A stretch of 13,995 bases of DNA, taken from Stramentimicrobium sp964525625 (GTDB lineage Bacteria; Atribacterota; Phoenicimicrobiia; Phoenicimicrobiales; Stramentimicrobiaceae). Where the stretch lies: contig CAZGKY010000053.1 in assembly GCA_964525625.1 (NCBI GenBank), forward strand, positions 1 through 13,995. The letters run 5' to 3'. Numbering within the stretch: the stretch's first letter is position 1; each line of letters starts with the position of its first letter. The position numbers and the translations under genes are program-made. Shown in pieces: positions 7,245 through 13,995 of this stretch. The notes under the pieces were generated by a model that was not told where the DNA came from, searched no databases, and saw only the letters and a program-made list of their open reading frames with translations.

Positions 7245-7712
7245 TCAAGAATCATTTTTATTAAGGATTTTACTAATAATTTTTTTAACTGTTTTACCAT
7301 CTGCTCGACCTTTAACTTCATTCATAACTAACTTGATGGCTAAATTAATATCTTTGTTACTTTCAATATTATTTTTAACAATAATTTCTCGAGCTATTTT
7401 TTCAATTTCTACTGAAGAAAGGTCTACTGGTAAATAACTTTTAATTATCTCTATTTCAGCTTTTATTTTTTCAATTAAACTTTCTCTATTACCTTTGATA
7501 AAGAAATCTAGTGCTTCAAGATTTTTTTTTAGTAAAGATCTTAATATCTTAACGATGTCTTCCTCGCTTAACTTATTTCTTATTTCTATTTCCCGATTTT
7601 TTAACTCTGAACGAATTATACGTAAAATCGATACCTCATTTTTCCTTCCTTCTTTCAGGGCTTTCTGGTAGTCTTTACTTATTCTATTTTCCAAGGAATT
7701 ATTTTCCACCAA
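7245..7712 (-). CDS. yqeY: GatB/YqeY domain protein
   Basis: A 155-residue protein of the YqeY family, which shares its fold with the C-terminal tail of the amidotransferase subunit GatB and is thought to contact tRNA or tRNA-synthesis enzymes; the exact role is unsettled. Typical features are the N-terminal SLENRISKDYQKALKEGRKNEVSILRII, the segment IKSYLPVDLS in the middle, and the C-terminal MNEVKGRADGKTVKKI. It directly follows rpsU, a linkage seen in many bacteria. The likely start is TTG at 7712, immediately after the rpsU TAA, with AGGAGAGG inside the rpsU 3' end placed 10-13 bases upstream; the GTG one codon later is the alternative. The terminator at 7190-7228 follows. Confidence 0.95.
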   Translation of the reverse strand: MVENNSLENRISKDYQKALKEGRKNEVSILRIIRSELKNREIEIRNKLSEEDIVKILRSLLKKNLEALDFFIKGNRESLIEKIKAEIEIIKSYLPVDLSSVEIEKIAREIIVKNNIESNKDINLAIKLVMNEVKGRADGKTVKKIISKILNKNDS

Positions 7713-7901
7713 TTAACTTCGGCCTCTCCTTTTCTTTTTTCGTTGGGCTGCTATTAATTTTCTTTTTCTTTTTTCACTGGGTTTTTCATAATATTCATGT
7801 TTCTTAATATCGGAAATAATCCCGCTTTTCTGGCATTCTTTTTTAAAACGCTTTAAAGCGTGATCAAATTCTTCATCTTCTCTTACTATTATAGTTGCCA
7901 T
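7713..7901 (-). CDS. rpsU: Small ribosomal subunit protein bS21
   Basis: A 62-residue, very basic protein of the 30S subunit that sits near the anti-Shine-Dalgarno region and helps initiate translation. The sequence shows the family pattern: VREDEEFDHALKRFKKECQ near the start, then HEYYEKPSEKRKRKL and an Arg/Lys-rich tail (KKKRRGRS). The ATG at 7901 is preceded by a G-rich ribosome-binding site (AAGGGGGTGAAGGT). It has the best promoter in the window and leads a two-gene operon with yqeY. Confidence 0.97.
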   Translation of the reverse strand: MATIIVREDEEFDHALKRFKKECQKSGIISDIKKHEYYEKPSEKRKRKLIAAQRKKKRRGRS

Positions 7902-7963
7902 ACCTTCACCCCCTTTATTTAATAGTAAGTATCATTCATTTTTACTGTTGCAAATTATATTAG

Positions 7964-7992
7964 ATTATATTATATAATTAAAAAAGTTTCAA
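7964..7992 (-). promoter_or_regulatory. Strong sigma-A type promoter for rpsU-yqeY
   Basis: On the minus strand, TTGAAA (7992-7987) and a perfect TATAAT (7969-7964) are 17 bases apart. Transcription would start near 7957, about 55 bases before the rpsU ATG, which suits a highly expressed ribosomal protein gene. Confidence 0.75.
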
Positions 7993-8066
7993 GAAATCAA
8001 TTCTTACTTCTAATAAAATTTAAATCAAATTAAAAGATTTGAATAATTTTTCTTTGCTTTACTTAG

Positions 8067-8094
8067 TTGATAAATTATGTTAGACTAATATAAA
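8067..8094 (+). promoter_or_regulatory. Candidate promoter for the PpiC/SurA-like gene
   Basis: TTGATA (8067-8072) and TATAAA (8089-8094) are separated by 16 bases. Transcription would start near 8101, leaving a leader of about 110 bases before the TTG start at 8211. The AT-rich context makes a chance match possible. Confidence 0.4.
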
Positions 8095-8210
8095 CTTACC
8101 AATTTTTAGTTTTATTCTAGAAAGATGACCTAATCAAATTAAGTTGTTTACTGGTATTTATTAATTTAAATCCATATTAATATAAATAGAATTGGAAAGG
8201 GGTATCAGAA

Positions 8211-9071
8211 TTGAAAATATTTTTTAAACACACTTCTATCTTTTTTATGATCATCTTTTTTTCTTTTCTACTTTTTTTCTCCCTGAAAATAATTGGTCAA
8301 GAAAATATTCCAACTGAGGATACTACAGCTGTTCTTGCTCTTGTTAATGGTATAGCCATTACATTAGATGATTTTAACCAATACTGGGATAATATTCCTG
8401 AACAATATAAAGTTCAATTAAGTAAAGAAAACTTATTAGATCAACTAATAATTCAATCCTTACTTATTCAGAAAGCTGAAGAAATTGAATTAAAAAACAA
8501 TCCAGAAATTGCCTTTCAAATTAAAAATGCAACTGAACAGATATTAATCCAGTATTTAATTGAAAAAGAAATTATTGAAAAGACCGAATTAAGTGAGGAA
8601 GAAATTCAATCTTATTACGAAGAGCATAAAGAAGAATATTGGCAAAAAGAAGAAATTCATGCTTTAAATATTCTTACAGAAACAGAAAATCAGGCAATTG
8701 ATGCTTTGAAAAAATTAGATGAGGGTATGGATTTTTCAGTTTTGGCACAAGAAATTTCTATTTCTGCCAGTTCTTCCAAAGGAGGCGACCTCGGCTTTAT
8801 CAGTAAGGGGACCTTAATTGCTGAAATTGAAGAAAAATTATTCATTTTAAATCCTGGAGACATTAGTGAAATCATTCCTACAGAAAAAGGATTTCATATT
8901 TTCAAAATAATAGAAAAAAAACCAGCTCATTATATTGAATTGGATGAGGTAAAGGAAGAAATTAAATACCAATTATTGCCACAAAAACAACAACAGGCTT
9001 TTGACCAATATTTAAAAGATATTGAAGATATGGCAAATATAGTAAAATACTTGGAGCTGATTAAAGAATAG
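8211..9071 (+). CDS. Exported PpiC/SurA-like parvulin-type foldase or chaperone
   Basis: A 286-residue exported protein related to PrsA/SurA, which help proteins fold outside the cytoplasm. The N-terminus has basic residues and a long hydrophobic stretch (about 10-28), a signal peptide or membrane anchor with no lipobox cysteine, unlike classical PrsA lipoproteins. A SurA-N-like helical region follows (VNGIAITLDDFNQYW near 45-59, to about 125), then a PpiC/rotamase domain (about 146-237) with GGDLGFISKG (191-200), LNPGDISE (213-220) and GFHIFKI (227-233). The usual first active-site His in the HIL motif is Asn153 (ALNIL); the second His (229) remains, so isomerase activity may be weak or absent. 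The start is TTG at 8211 with AAAGGGG 8 bases upstream. It is the only plus-strand gene here, transcribed alone; no clear terminator follows. Confidence 0.88.
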   Translation: MKIFFKHTSIFFMIIFFSFLLFFSLKIIGQENIPTEDTTAVLALVNGIAITLDDFNQYWDNIPEQYKVQLSKENLLDQLIIQSLLIQKAEEIELKNNPEIAFQIKNATEQILIQYLIEKEIIEKTELSEEEIQSYYEEHKEEYWQKEEIHALNILTETENQAIDALKKLDEGMDFSVLAQEISISASSSKGGDLGFISKGTLIAEIEEKLFILNPGDISEIIPTEKGFHIFKIIEKKPAHYIELDEVKEEIKYQLLPQKQQQAFDQYLKDIEDMANIVKYLELIKE

Positions 9072-9519
9072 TATACAATCTTCCTTAATATAAGTGTTTA
9101 AAATGAATATGAGTTTTTTAGAGTATTTCGATAAATTTATTTTGTTTTGTCTTTAGGTACATTTTTTAGATCATCAATAAAACGATACTAAGTAATAATA
9201 TTAAAATTTAAAAATATTTGAGTTAGGTGTAGGTGTATTTTTTCCATATTATACTCTAATACATTTAATAACTTTTTTTTGTTATTAGTAGTAAGACCAA
9301 TTCAGTTGAAAACATATAAATAGTACCAACAATTTTATTTATTAAATAATTAAAAATCCAGGGCTATATTATCTGTTAACAGATATTGCACTTATGATAT
9401 TACCCTGGATTATAAATTGATTCTTCATCATTATGATAGTCTTACCGGGAAGAAATTCAAAGATTTATTTGTTATAAAATTATAATATTTCTTTTTTCCT
9501 GTTTCTTCTCTTTTCTTTC
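9072..9519. other. Convergent intergenic region
   Basis: This 448-base AT-rich gap lies between two convergent genes. It contains the hairpin terminator of the aminotransferase gene (9352-9411) and a small stem (TAATAAC 9266-9272 with GTTATTA 9281-9287, loop of eight T). No credible open frame, tRNA, repeat array or terminator specific to the plus-strand gene was seen. Confidence 0.7.
9352..9411 (-). terminator. Terminator of the purA-purB-ilvE-aminotransferase run
   Basis: Perfect 9-base arms, AATCCAGGG at 9355-9363 and CCCTGGATT at 9403-9411, close a 39-base apical region. That region contains a perfect 14-base palindrome, ATCTGTTAACAGAT (9371-9384), able to form a second stem. Read on the minus strand the structure is followed by TTTTT (9356-9352). 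It lies about 110 bases after the aminotransferase stop. The long, branched apical part is unusual for a simple terminator. Confidence 0.65.
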
Positions 9520-10713
9520 TTAATTAAATAACCTTTTCAGTCTCTCCAAACCTTCTTCAATTTCAGACATAGATGTGGCATAGGATAATCTTAGGTAACC
9601 TTCAGCTTCAAAGGCACTACCGGGAACAACTGCAACTTCCGCTTTTTGTAATATATAATCTGTTAGCTGCAGGGAATTCTTGATTTCTGTATTTTGAAAT
9701 TTTATTCCTGAATTTAAAAGATGAGTGACATTGGGGAAAGCATAAAAAGCCCCTTTTGGTAAATCACATTGAAAACCATTTATTTTATTAAGATGATTAA
9801 CCATATATTTTCTTCTCATATCGAATTCTTTATGCATTTCACTAACTGAATCCTGATTGCCTGCTAATGCCTCAATACTGGCTTTTTGAGCAATGGAATT
9901 GGCATTAGAAGTGCAATGCCCCTGCAATTTAGACATACCTTTAATTATTTCTTCAGGACCAGCAGCATAACCTATCCTCCAGCCAGTCATGGCATATGAT
10001 TTTGAAACACCATTGATTAGAATTACTCTATTTTTAATTTCCGGACCAAACATAGCAATGGAGTAATGTTTAGCTTCATCATATACCAACTTTTCATAAA
10101 TTTCATCACTAATACAGTATATTTCTTTCTTCCTCAGTAACTGAGCAATCTTTTCTAATTCTGTTAAATCATAGACTGAACCAGTGGGATTATTAGGAGA
10201 ATTTAATAATAGCACCTTGGTTTTATCAGTGATATATTGTTCTACTAAATTAGCGGTAAGTTTAAATTGATTATTCTGTTCGGTGGGAATAAATACTGGT
10301 TTTGCTTGAGCTAATTTAATTTGTTCGGTATAACTTACCCAGCAAGGGGTGGGCAATAATACTTCATCGCCTGGATTACAAAGAGCCATTATGGCATTAT
10401 ATAAACAATGTTTTGCTCCATTAGATACTAAAATCTCACTGGTTTTATAAGTAAGATTATTTTCTTTTTGTAATTTTTCTACAATAGCTTGCTTCAACTC
10501 TAAAATACCTGAATCAGTGGTATAATGGGTAAAACCTTCTCTGATAGCTTTTATGGCAACTTCTCTAATATTATCAGGGGTATGAAAATCAGGCTCACCG
10601 GCACCAAAACTAATTATTTTCTTGCCTTCTGACTTCATTTTTAAAACTTGTGCGGTAATAGATAAAGTTAAAGAGGATGAAATATTGTTTATACGATCAG
10701 CTAATATACTCAT
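9520..10713 (-). CDS. aspC: Class I aminotransferase, aspartate aminotransferase-type (subgroup Ib)
   Basis: PLP-dependent cytoplasmic enzyme of 397 residues, most like bacterial aspartate aminotransferases, which interconvert aspartate/2-oxoglutarate and oxaloacetate/glutamate. Motifs in order: FGAGEPDFHTP (36-46); SNGAKHCLY at the PLP phosphate site (98-106); Trp125, which stacks on the cofactor; NSPNNPTG (171-178, Asn175 region); SDEIYEKLVYD (202-212); the Schiff-base lysine in SKSYAMTGWRIGY (Lys238); and the substrate-carboxylate arginine in YLRLSYA (Arg375). The ATG at 10713 has AAAGGA 8 bases upstream. It is the last gene of the run that includes purA, purB and a branched-chain aminotransferase. 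Related class I enzymes can prefer aromatic amino acids, prephenate or alanine, so the exact substrate is inferred. Confidence 0.92.
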   Translation of the reverse strand: MSILADRINNISSSLTLSITAQVLKMKSEGKKIISFGAGEPDFHTPDNIREVAIKAIREGFTHYTTDSGILELKQAIVEKLQKENNLTYKTSEILVSNGAKHCLYNAIMALCNPGDEVLLPTPCWVSYTEQIKLAQAKPVFIPTEQNNQFKLTANLVEQYITDKTKVLLLNSPNNPTGSVYDLTELEKIAQLLRKKEIYCISDEIYEKLVYDEAKHYSIAMFGPEIKNRVILINGVSKSYAMTGWRIGYAAGPEEIIKGMSKLQGHCTSNANSIAQKASIEALAGNQDSVSEMHKEFDMRRKYMVNHLNKINGFQCDLPKGAFYAFPNVTHLLNSGIKFQNTEIKNSLQLTDYILQKAEVAVVPGSAFEAEGYLRLSYATSMSEIEEGLERLKRLFN

Positions 10714-10757
10714 ATTATCAATCCTTTCTGTTTTTTAAAATTTTTCTACAAAATTAT

Positions 10758-11666
10758 TTATACAAAATCTAGCCATTCCCAATATTTTTTCTCTTTACCC
10801 CGAAATACATCGAATAACTTTTCCTGAATTTTTGTACTTACAGGACCTCTGTTTCCAGAACCAATAAGATAATGGTCAATTTCTCGAATTGGTGTTAATT
10901 CGGCAGCAGTCCCTACAAAGAAGGCTTCATCGGCGATGTATAATACATCACGCGCTACTAATTCTTCTCTAATTTCATATCCCATATCGTGAGCAATAGT
11001 TATAACAGTTTTTCTAGTAATACCTTCTAATATCGAAGTTAAAGGTGGCGTAAAAATAATACCATCTTTAATCCAGAAAATATTTTCTCCAGGCCCCTCA
11101 GCAACATATCCGTTACTATCTAAAAGAATAGCTTCATCTGCCCCAGACTCTGTGGCTTCCATATTGGCAAATATTGAATTAATATAATTGGCACACAACT
11201 TTGCCTTGGCTGAAGTTGAATTAATGTGACTTCTCTGCCATGATGATATTATAGCCTTAATTCCTTTAGAAAGTGCTTCCTCCCCCAGATATGCTCCCCA
11301 TTCCCAGGCTGCTATCATAATCTGAACTGGACAGCTGAAGGGATTTAATCCCAGTTTTTGATATCCTCTATAAACTAAAGGTCTGATATAACAACTTTCT
11401 AACCGATTGACTCGCACCGTTTCTTTTATTATTTTAGAAATTTCTTCTTTGGAATAAGAAAGTTCTAATTTGAGTAATTTTGCAGAGTTAAATAACCGAT
11501 CAACATGATCCTTTAATCGAAAAACAGCTGTTCCTTGCTCAGTCTTATAAGCCCTTATGCCTTCAAAAACACCACTTCCATAGTGTAAAGCATGGGTAAG
11601 TACATGTACCTTTGCCTCATCCCAATCTACAAATTTACCATCCATCCATATTTTTTCAGCTTTCAT
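10758..11666 (-). CDS. ilvE: Branched-chain amino acid aminotransferase
   Basis: Class IV PLP-dependent aminotransferase for the last step of valine, leucine and isoleucine synthesis, or the first step of their breakdown. At 302 residues it has the normal size. Motifs are HALHYGSGVFEGIRAY (25-40), the YIRPLVYRGY segment (93-102), the catalytic lysine in AKLCANYINS (Lys156), EGPGENIFWIKDG (190-202), LEGITRKTVI (213-222) and DEAFFVGTAAELTPI (246-260). I place the start at the ATG at 11666: GGAGGT lies 9 bases upstream. An in-frame TTG at 11684 would extend the protein by six residues but coincides with the ribosome-binding site itself. The gene is 46 bases from purB upstream and 44 from the aspartate-type aminotransferase downstream, so co-transcription is likely. 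Confidence 0.95.
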   Translation of the reverse strand: MKAEKIWMDGKFVDWDEAKVHVLTHALHYGSGVFEGIRAYKTEQGTAVFRLKDHVDRLFNSAKLLKLELSYSKEEISKIIKETVRVNRLESCYIRPLVYRGYQKLGLNPFSCPVQIMIAAWEWGAYLGEEALSKGIKAIISSWQRSHINSTSAKAKLCANYINSIFANMEATESGADEAILLDSNGYVAEGPGENIFWIKDGIIFTPPLTSILEGITRKTVITIAHDMGYEIREELVARDVLYIADEAFFVGTAAELTPIREIDHYLIGSGNRGPVSTKIQEKLFDVFRGKEKKYWEWLDFV

Positions 11667-11712
11667 CTTTTTTCTACCTCCCAATAAAATATTTCAATTT
11701 ATTAATAAAAAT

Positions 11713-13008
11713 TTATTTCCCATATAACCTACGATATATGAAATCTATATTTCTGATAAAATATAGATAATCAAAACAAGACCTTATCTCCTCTGTTGTT
11801 AAATATTTTCTAATTTCCTTATTTTCTAATATTTTTTCTTGAAAAATCTCTTTGGTCTCCCACGACTGTAAAGCAATATCTTGCACAATTTTATAAGCCC
11901 TTTCACGAGATAAGCCCTTCTCAGTTAATTTAAGCAGAATAATTTGTGAAAAGACCAATCCCCCAGTGAGCTCCAAATTTTTCTGCATATTGTGCTTATT
12001 TATTTTCAGGTTGGTTAAGACAAATAAGAATCTTTCCAGCATATAATCTAATAATATAGTGCTATCAGGTAAAATAATTCTTTCTACAGAAGAATTAGAA
12101 ATGTCTCTTTCATTCCATAAATTATTATTTTCCAATGCAGAAAGGGCATAACCCCTAATAACTCTGGATAGACCACATATTCTTTCACAGATAATGGGAT
12201 TTTTTTTATGAGGCATAGCAGAAGAACCTTTTTGATGATTGAAGAACCCTTCTTCTAATTCCAAAATCTCAGTACGTTGAAGACTTCTAATTTCAGTGGC
12301 AAATTTCTCCAGAGAACCAGCAATAATGGCCAGAACACAGACAAAATGAGCATATCGATCCCTTTGCAATATTTGACTTGATACCTTTGCTGGTTTCAAA
12401 CCAAATTTCTTGCATACTATTTCCTCTAATTCTGGTTCAATATGGGCAAATGTACCAACTGCTCCAGATATCTTTCCATAACTAACTTCCTCTTTAGCCA
12501 TCTTGATCCTTGTTAAATTTCTTTTCATTTCAGAATACCATAAACTAAACTTAAGACCCAAGGTGATGGGCTCAGCATGAACTCCGTGAGTTCTTCCAAC
12601 CATAATGGTATCTTTATGTTTAAATGCTAATTGTTGTAACTTTTCAGTAATTTTAATGATATCGGTAATAATGATTTGAGAAGCTTGTTTTAATATAATA
12701 CCTAAGGAGGTATCTAAAATATCAGAAGAGGTTAATCCCTGGTGAAAATATCTGGAGTATTCACCCAAATTTTCACCCACACTAGTAGTAAAAGATAAGA
12801 TATCATGCTTTAGAAGCCTTTCTAATTCATTAATTCTATCAATAGAATAAATAGCCCTCTTCTTAATTAAATGAAAAGTTTCTTCATCTATAACACCTAA
12901 TTCCTTTTTAGCTTCACATACGGCTAATTCCACTTTTAACCAGGTATCATATTTATTTTTGTCTTCCCATAAAGACCTCATGGGTTCCCGTGCATATCGT
13001 GTAATCAA
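11713..13008 (-). CDS. purB: Adenylosuccinate lyase
   Basis: Cytoplasmic, tetrameric enzyme of purine synthesis that releases fumarate from SAICAR and from adenylosuccinate. At 431 residues it has the standard length of the bacterial form. It opens with MITRYAREPMRSLWEDKNKY, the usual PurB N-terminus. It carries HQGLTSSDILDT (89-100), GRTHGVHAEPITLG (138-151, catalytic His141) and the fumarase/aspartase superfamily signature GSSAMPHKKNP (261-271, catalytic Ser263). The start is a TTG at 13008 with AAGGGG 8 bases upstream, and family alignment supports it. It follows purA by 78 bases and precedes ilvE, so the two enzymes that convert IMP to AMP are encoded side by side. Confidence 0.97.
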   Translation of the reverse strand: MITRYAREPMRSLWEDKNKYDTWLKVELAVCEAKKELGVIDEETFHLIKKRAIYSIDRINELERLLKHDILSFTTSVGENLGEYSRYFHQGLTSSDILDTSLGIILKQASQIIITDIIKITEKLQQLAFKHKDTIMVGRTHGVHAEPITLGLKFSLWYSEMKRNLTRIKMAKEEVSYGKISGAVGTFAHIEPELEEIVCKKFGLKPAKVSSQILQRDRYAHFVCVLAIIAGSLEKFATEIRSLQRTEILELEEGFFNHQKGSSAMPHKKNPIICERICGLSRVIRGYALSALENNNLWNERDISNSSVERIILPDSTILLDYMLERFLFVLTNLKINKHNMQKNLELTGGLVFSQIILLKLTEKGLSRERAYKIVQDIALQSWETKEIFQEKILENKEIRKYLTTEEIRSCFDYLYFIRNIDFIYRRLYGK

Positions 13009-13086
13009 TTTTTATACCCCTTGTTAATTTTCTTTAATCCTTATTAATAATTAATTTTGATTAATAATAATTTAAAAAAGATATTG

Positions 13087-13995
13087 TTATCTGAAAATAG
13101 TTTGTCTTCTTTCTGGTCCCACAGAAATGATTGATATTATTGATTCAGTAAATTCTTCAATTTTTTTTATATAACTTTTTGCTTTTTCTGGTAAATCTTG
13201 ATAAGTTGTTATATTACTGATGTCTTCTTGCCAACCTTCAATTTCTTCATAAATAGGCTTAATTAAAGGAATTAGTTCGCTATCACCGGGAAAATAATAA
13301 TATGACTTATCTTGAATTATATATTCTCTACATATCTTTATTTTGGGGAAAGTGCTAAGGACATCTAACTTAGTTAAAGCGATTTCTTTTATGCCGTTTA
13401 TCCGATTAGCATATTTAACTACTACGGCATCAAACCATCCACACCTCCTGGGGCGTCCAGTAGTAGCACCGTATTCATGTCCATATTCCCTGATTTTCTC
13501 CCCTAAAGCCCCACTTAGCTCAGTAGGAAACGGACCTTCGCCCACTCTGGTGGTATATGCCTTAGCAATACCCATAACCTTATCAATATAAACGGGACTG
13601 ATACCACAACCGACAGATGCATTTCCCGCCACAGTATTGGATGAAGTAACATAGGGATAAGTCCCATGATCAACATCGAGCATGGTTCCCTGTGCTCCTT
13701 CAAAAAGAATATTCTTATTTTTTTTAATCTGCTCATCTAAAAAAAGAGAACCATCTAAAGCAAAAGGTTTGATTAATTTGCCAAATCCGACATATTTTTC
13801 TTTAATTTCTTCTAAAAATTTTTTAGAAATTTTAATGCCAAAATTTTTTAACAAATACCTACTTTTTTCTTGTAGTATAAAATCCAATTTGGGTACCAAA
13901 CTTTCCAAATGAATTAGATCACTTACCCGAATTCCAATGCGCGTTAGTTTATCAGAATAGGCTGGGCCAATCCCCCTTTTTGTAGTGCCAATTTT
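13087..13995 (-). CDS. purA: Adenylosuccinate synthetase, 5' end beyond the window
   Basis: GTP-dependent enzyme that joins aspartate to IMP, the first committed step to AMP. The window holds the last 302 residues; the frame is open to the right edge, so the missing N-terminus (about 125 residues, with the P-loop, catalytic Asp and His) lies outside. The first visible residues, KIGTTKRGIGPAYSDK, are a family motif, showing that the gene extends past the in-frame TTG at 13908. Further motifs are FEGAQGTMLDVDHGTYPYVT, NASVGCGISP, TTRVGEGPFPTEL, GATTGRPRRCGWFD (base- and aspartate-contact region), LTKLDVLS (guanine recognition) and the C-terminal GPERRQTI. It is the first visible gene of the run ending in the aspartate-type aminotransferase. 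Its promoter is outside the window. Confidence 0.97.
   Translation of the reverse strand, partial: KIGTTKRGIGPAYSDKLTRIGIRVSDLIHLESLVPKLDFILQEKSRYLLKNFGIKISKKFLEEIKEKYVGFGKLIKPFALDGSLFLDEQIKKNKNILFEGAQGTMLDVDHGTYPYVTSSNTVAGNASVGCGISPVYIDKVMGIAKAYTTRVGEGPFPTELSGALGEKIREYGHEYGATTGRPRRCGWFDAVVVKYANRINGIKEIALTKLDVLSTFPKIKICREYIIQDKSYYYFPGDSELIPLIKPIYEEIEGWQEDISNITTYQDLPEKAKSYIKKIEEFTESIISIISVGPERRQTIFR

Larger units (their letters stand above)
7902..8210. other. Divergent intergenic region between rpsU and the PpiC-like gene
   Basis: This 309-base, very AT-rich stretch holds the minus-strand rpsU promoter (7964-7992) and a plausible plus-strand promoter (8067-8094). No coding frame, tRNA, strong hairpin or recognisable riboswitch was seen in the rest. 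Confidence 0.7.

Noticed and set aside
7902..8210. Riboswitch or ribosomal-protein leader in the rpsU upstream region
   Set aside because: The rpsU leader downstream of the promoter is only about 55 bases and shows no convincing stem or known motif.
8690..8875. Minus-strand open frame inside the PpiC-like gene
   Set aside because: It lies opposite the conserved rotamase domain and has no promoter or recognisable domain.
9266..9287. Stem TAATAAC/GTTATTA with a loop of eight T as a terminator for the plus-strand gene
   Set aside because: The stem is short and AT-rich, the T run is in the loop not after the stem, and it is about 195 bases from the stop.
11667..11684. Longer start for ilvE at TTG 11684
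   Set aside because: The TTG overlaps the GGAGGT ribosome-binding site that serves the ATG at 11666, and the extra residues GGRKK encode that site.
13041..13067. Inverted repeat TTATTAAT/ATTAATAA between purA and purB
   Set aside because: It is made only of A and T, has no GC-rich stem or T tract placed for termination, and such repeats are expected by chance in this composition.
13343..13912. Several open frames on both strands within purA
   Set aside because: The purA frame covers all of them with unmistakable family motifs; the others are chance frames.

Overview
This is an AT-rich bacterial window carrying ordinary housekeeping genes plus one solute-uptake system. The first 47 bases are not genomic. 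They match an Illumina TruSeq HT i5 adapter including a recognisable index, so the contig begins with untrimmed library sequence and the first gene is cut off there. The gene set (phoH-pgpH-ybeY, rpsU-yqeY, a TAXI-type TRAP transporter, a secreted parvulin-like protein) and the strong AT bias fit a monoderm-like or Firmicutes-adjacent bacterium; an uncultured lineage such as Atribacterota or a Halanaerobiales-like clade would fit. That assignment is inference only, because the window has no rRNA or other decisive marker.

Layout. All genes are on the minus strand except one (8211-9071). In transcription order from the right edge: (1) purA (partial), purB, a branched-chain aminotransferase gene and an aspartate-type aminotransferase gene form a tight run with gaps of about 44-78 bases, ending at a hairpin terminator near 9352-9411. 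(2) A lone plus-strand gene encodes an exported PpiC/SurA-like protein and diverges from (3) rpsU-yqeY, which has a very good sigma-A type promoter and a terminator at 7190-7228. (4) phoH-pgpH-ybeY is a compact, overlapping operon. (5) Downstream, with its own promoter, lies a TRAP-TAXI transporter: solute-binding protein, an intercistronic hairpin, a DUF1850 protein, and the fused permease truncated at the contig end.

How the genes work together. PurA consumes IMP, GTP and aspartate and PurB completes AMP formation; the linked aspartate-type aminotransferase could supply the aspartate. PhoH and YbeY are RNA/ribosome-related factors, and PgpH is a cyclic-di-AMP phosphodiesterase of the 7TM-HD family. 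The TAXI protein captures a substrate outside the membrane and hands it to the sodium- or proton-driven fused permease.

No mobile element, CRISPR array, tRNA, rRNA or clearly novel system was found. The points most worth a second look are the adapter with its index, the 107-base overlap of pgpH and ybeY, the loss of the first active-site histidine in the parvulin-like protein, the tiny leader frames before phoH and the TAXI gene, and the purine/aminotransferase cluster.
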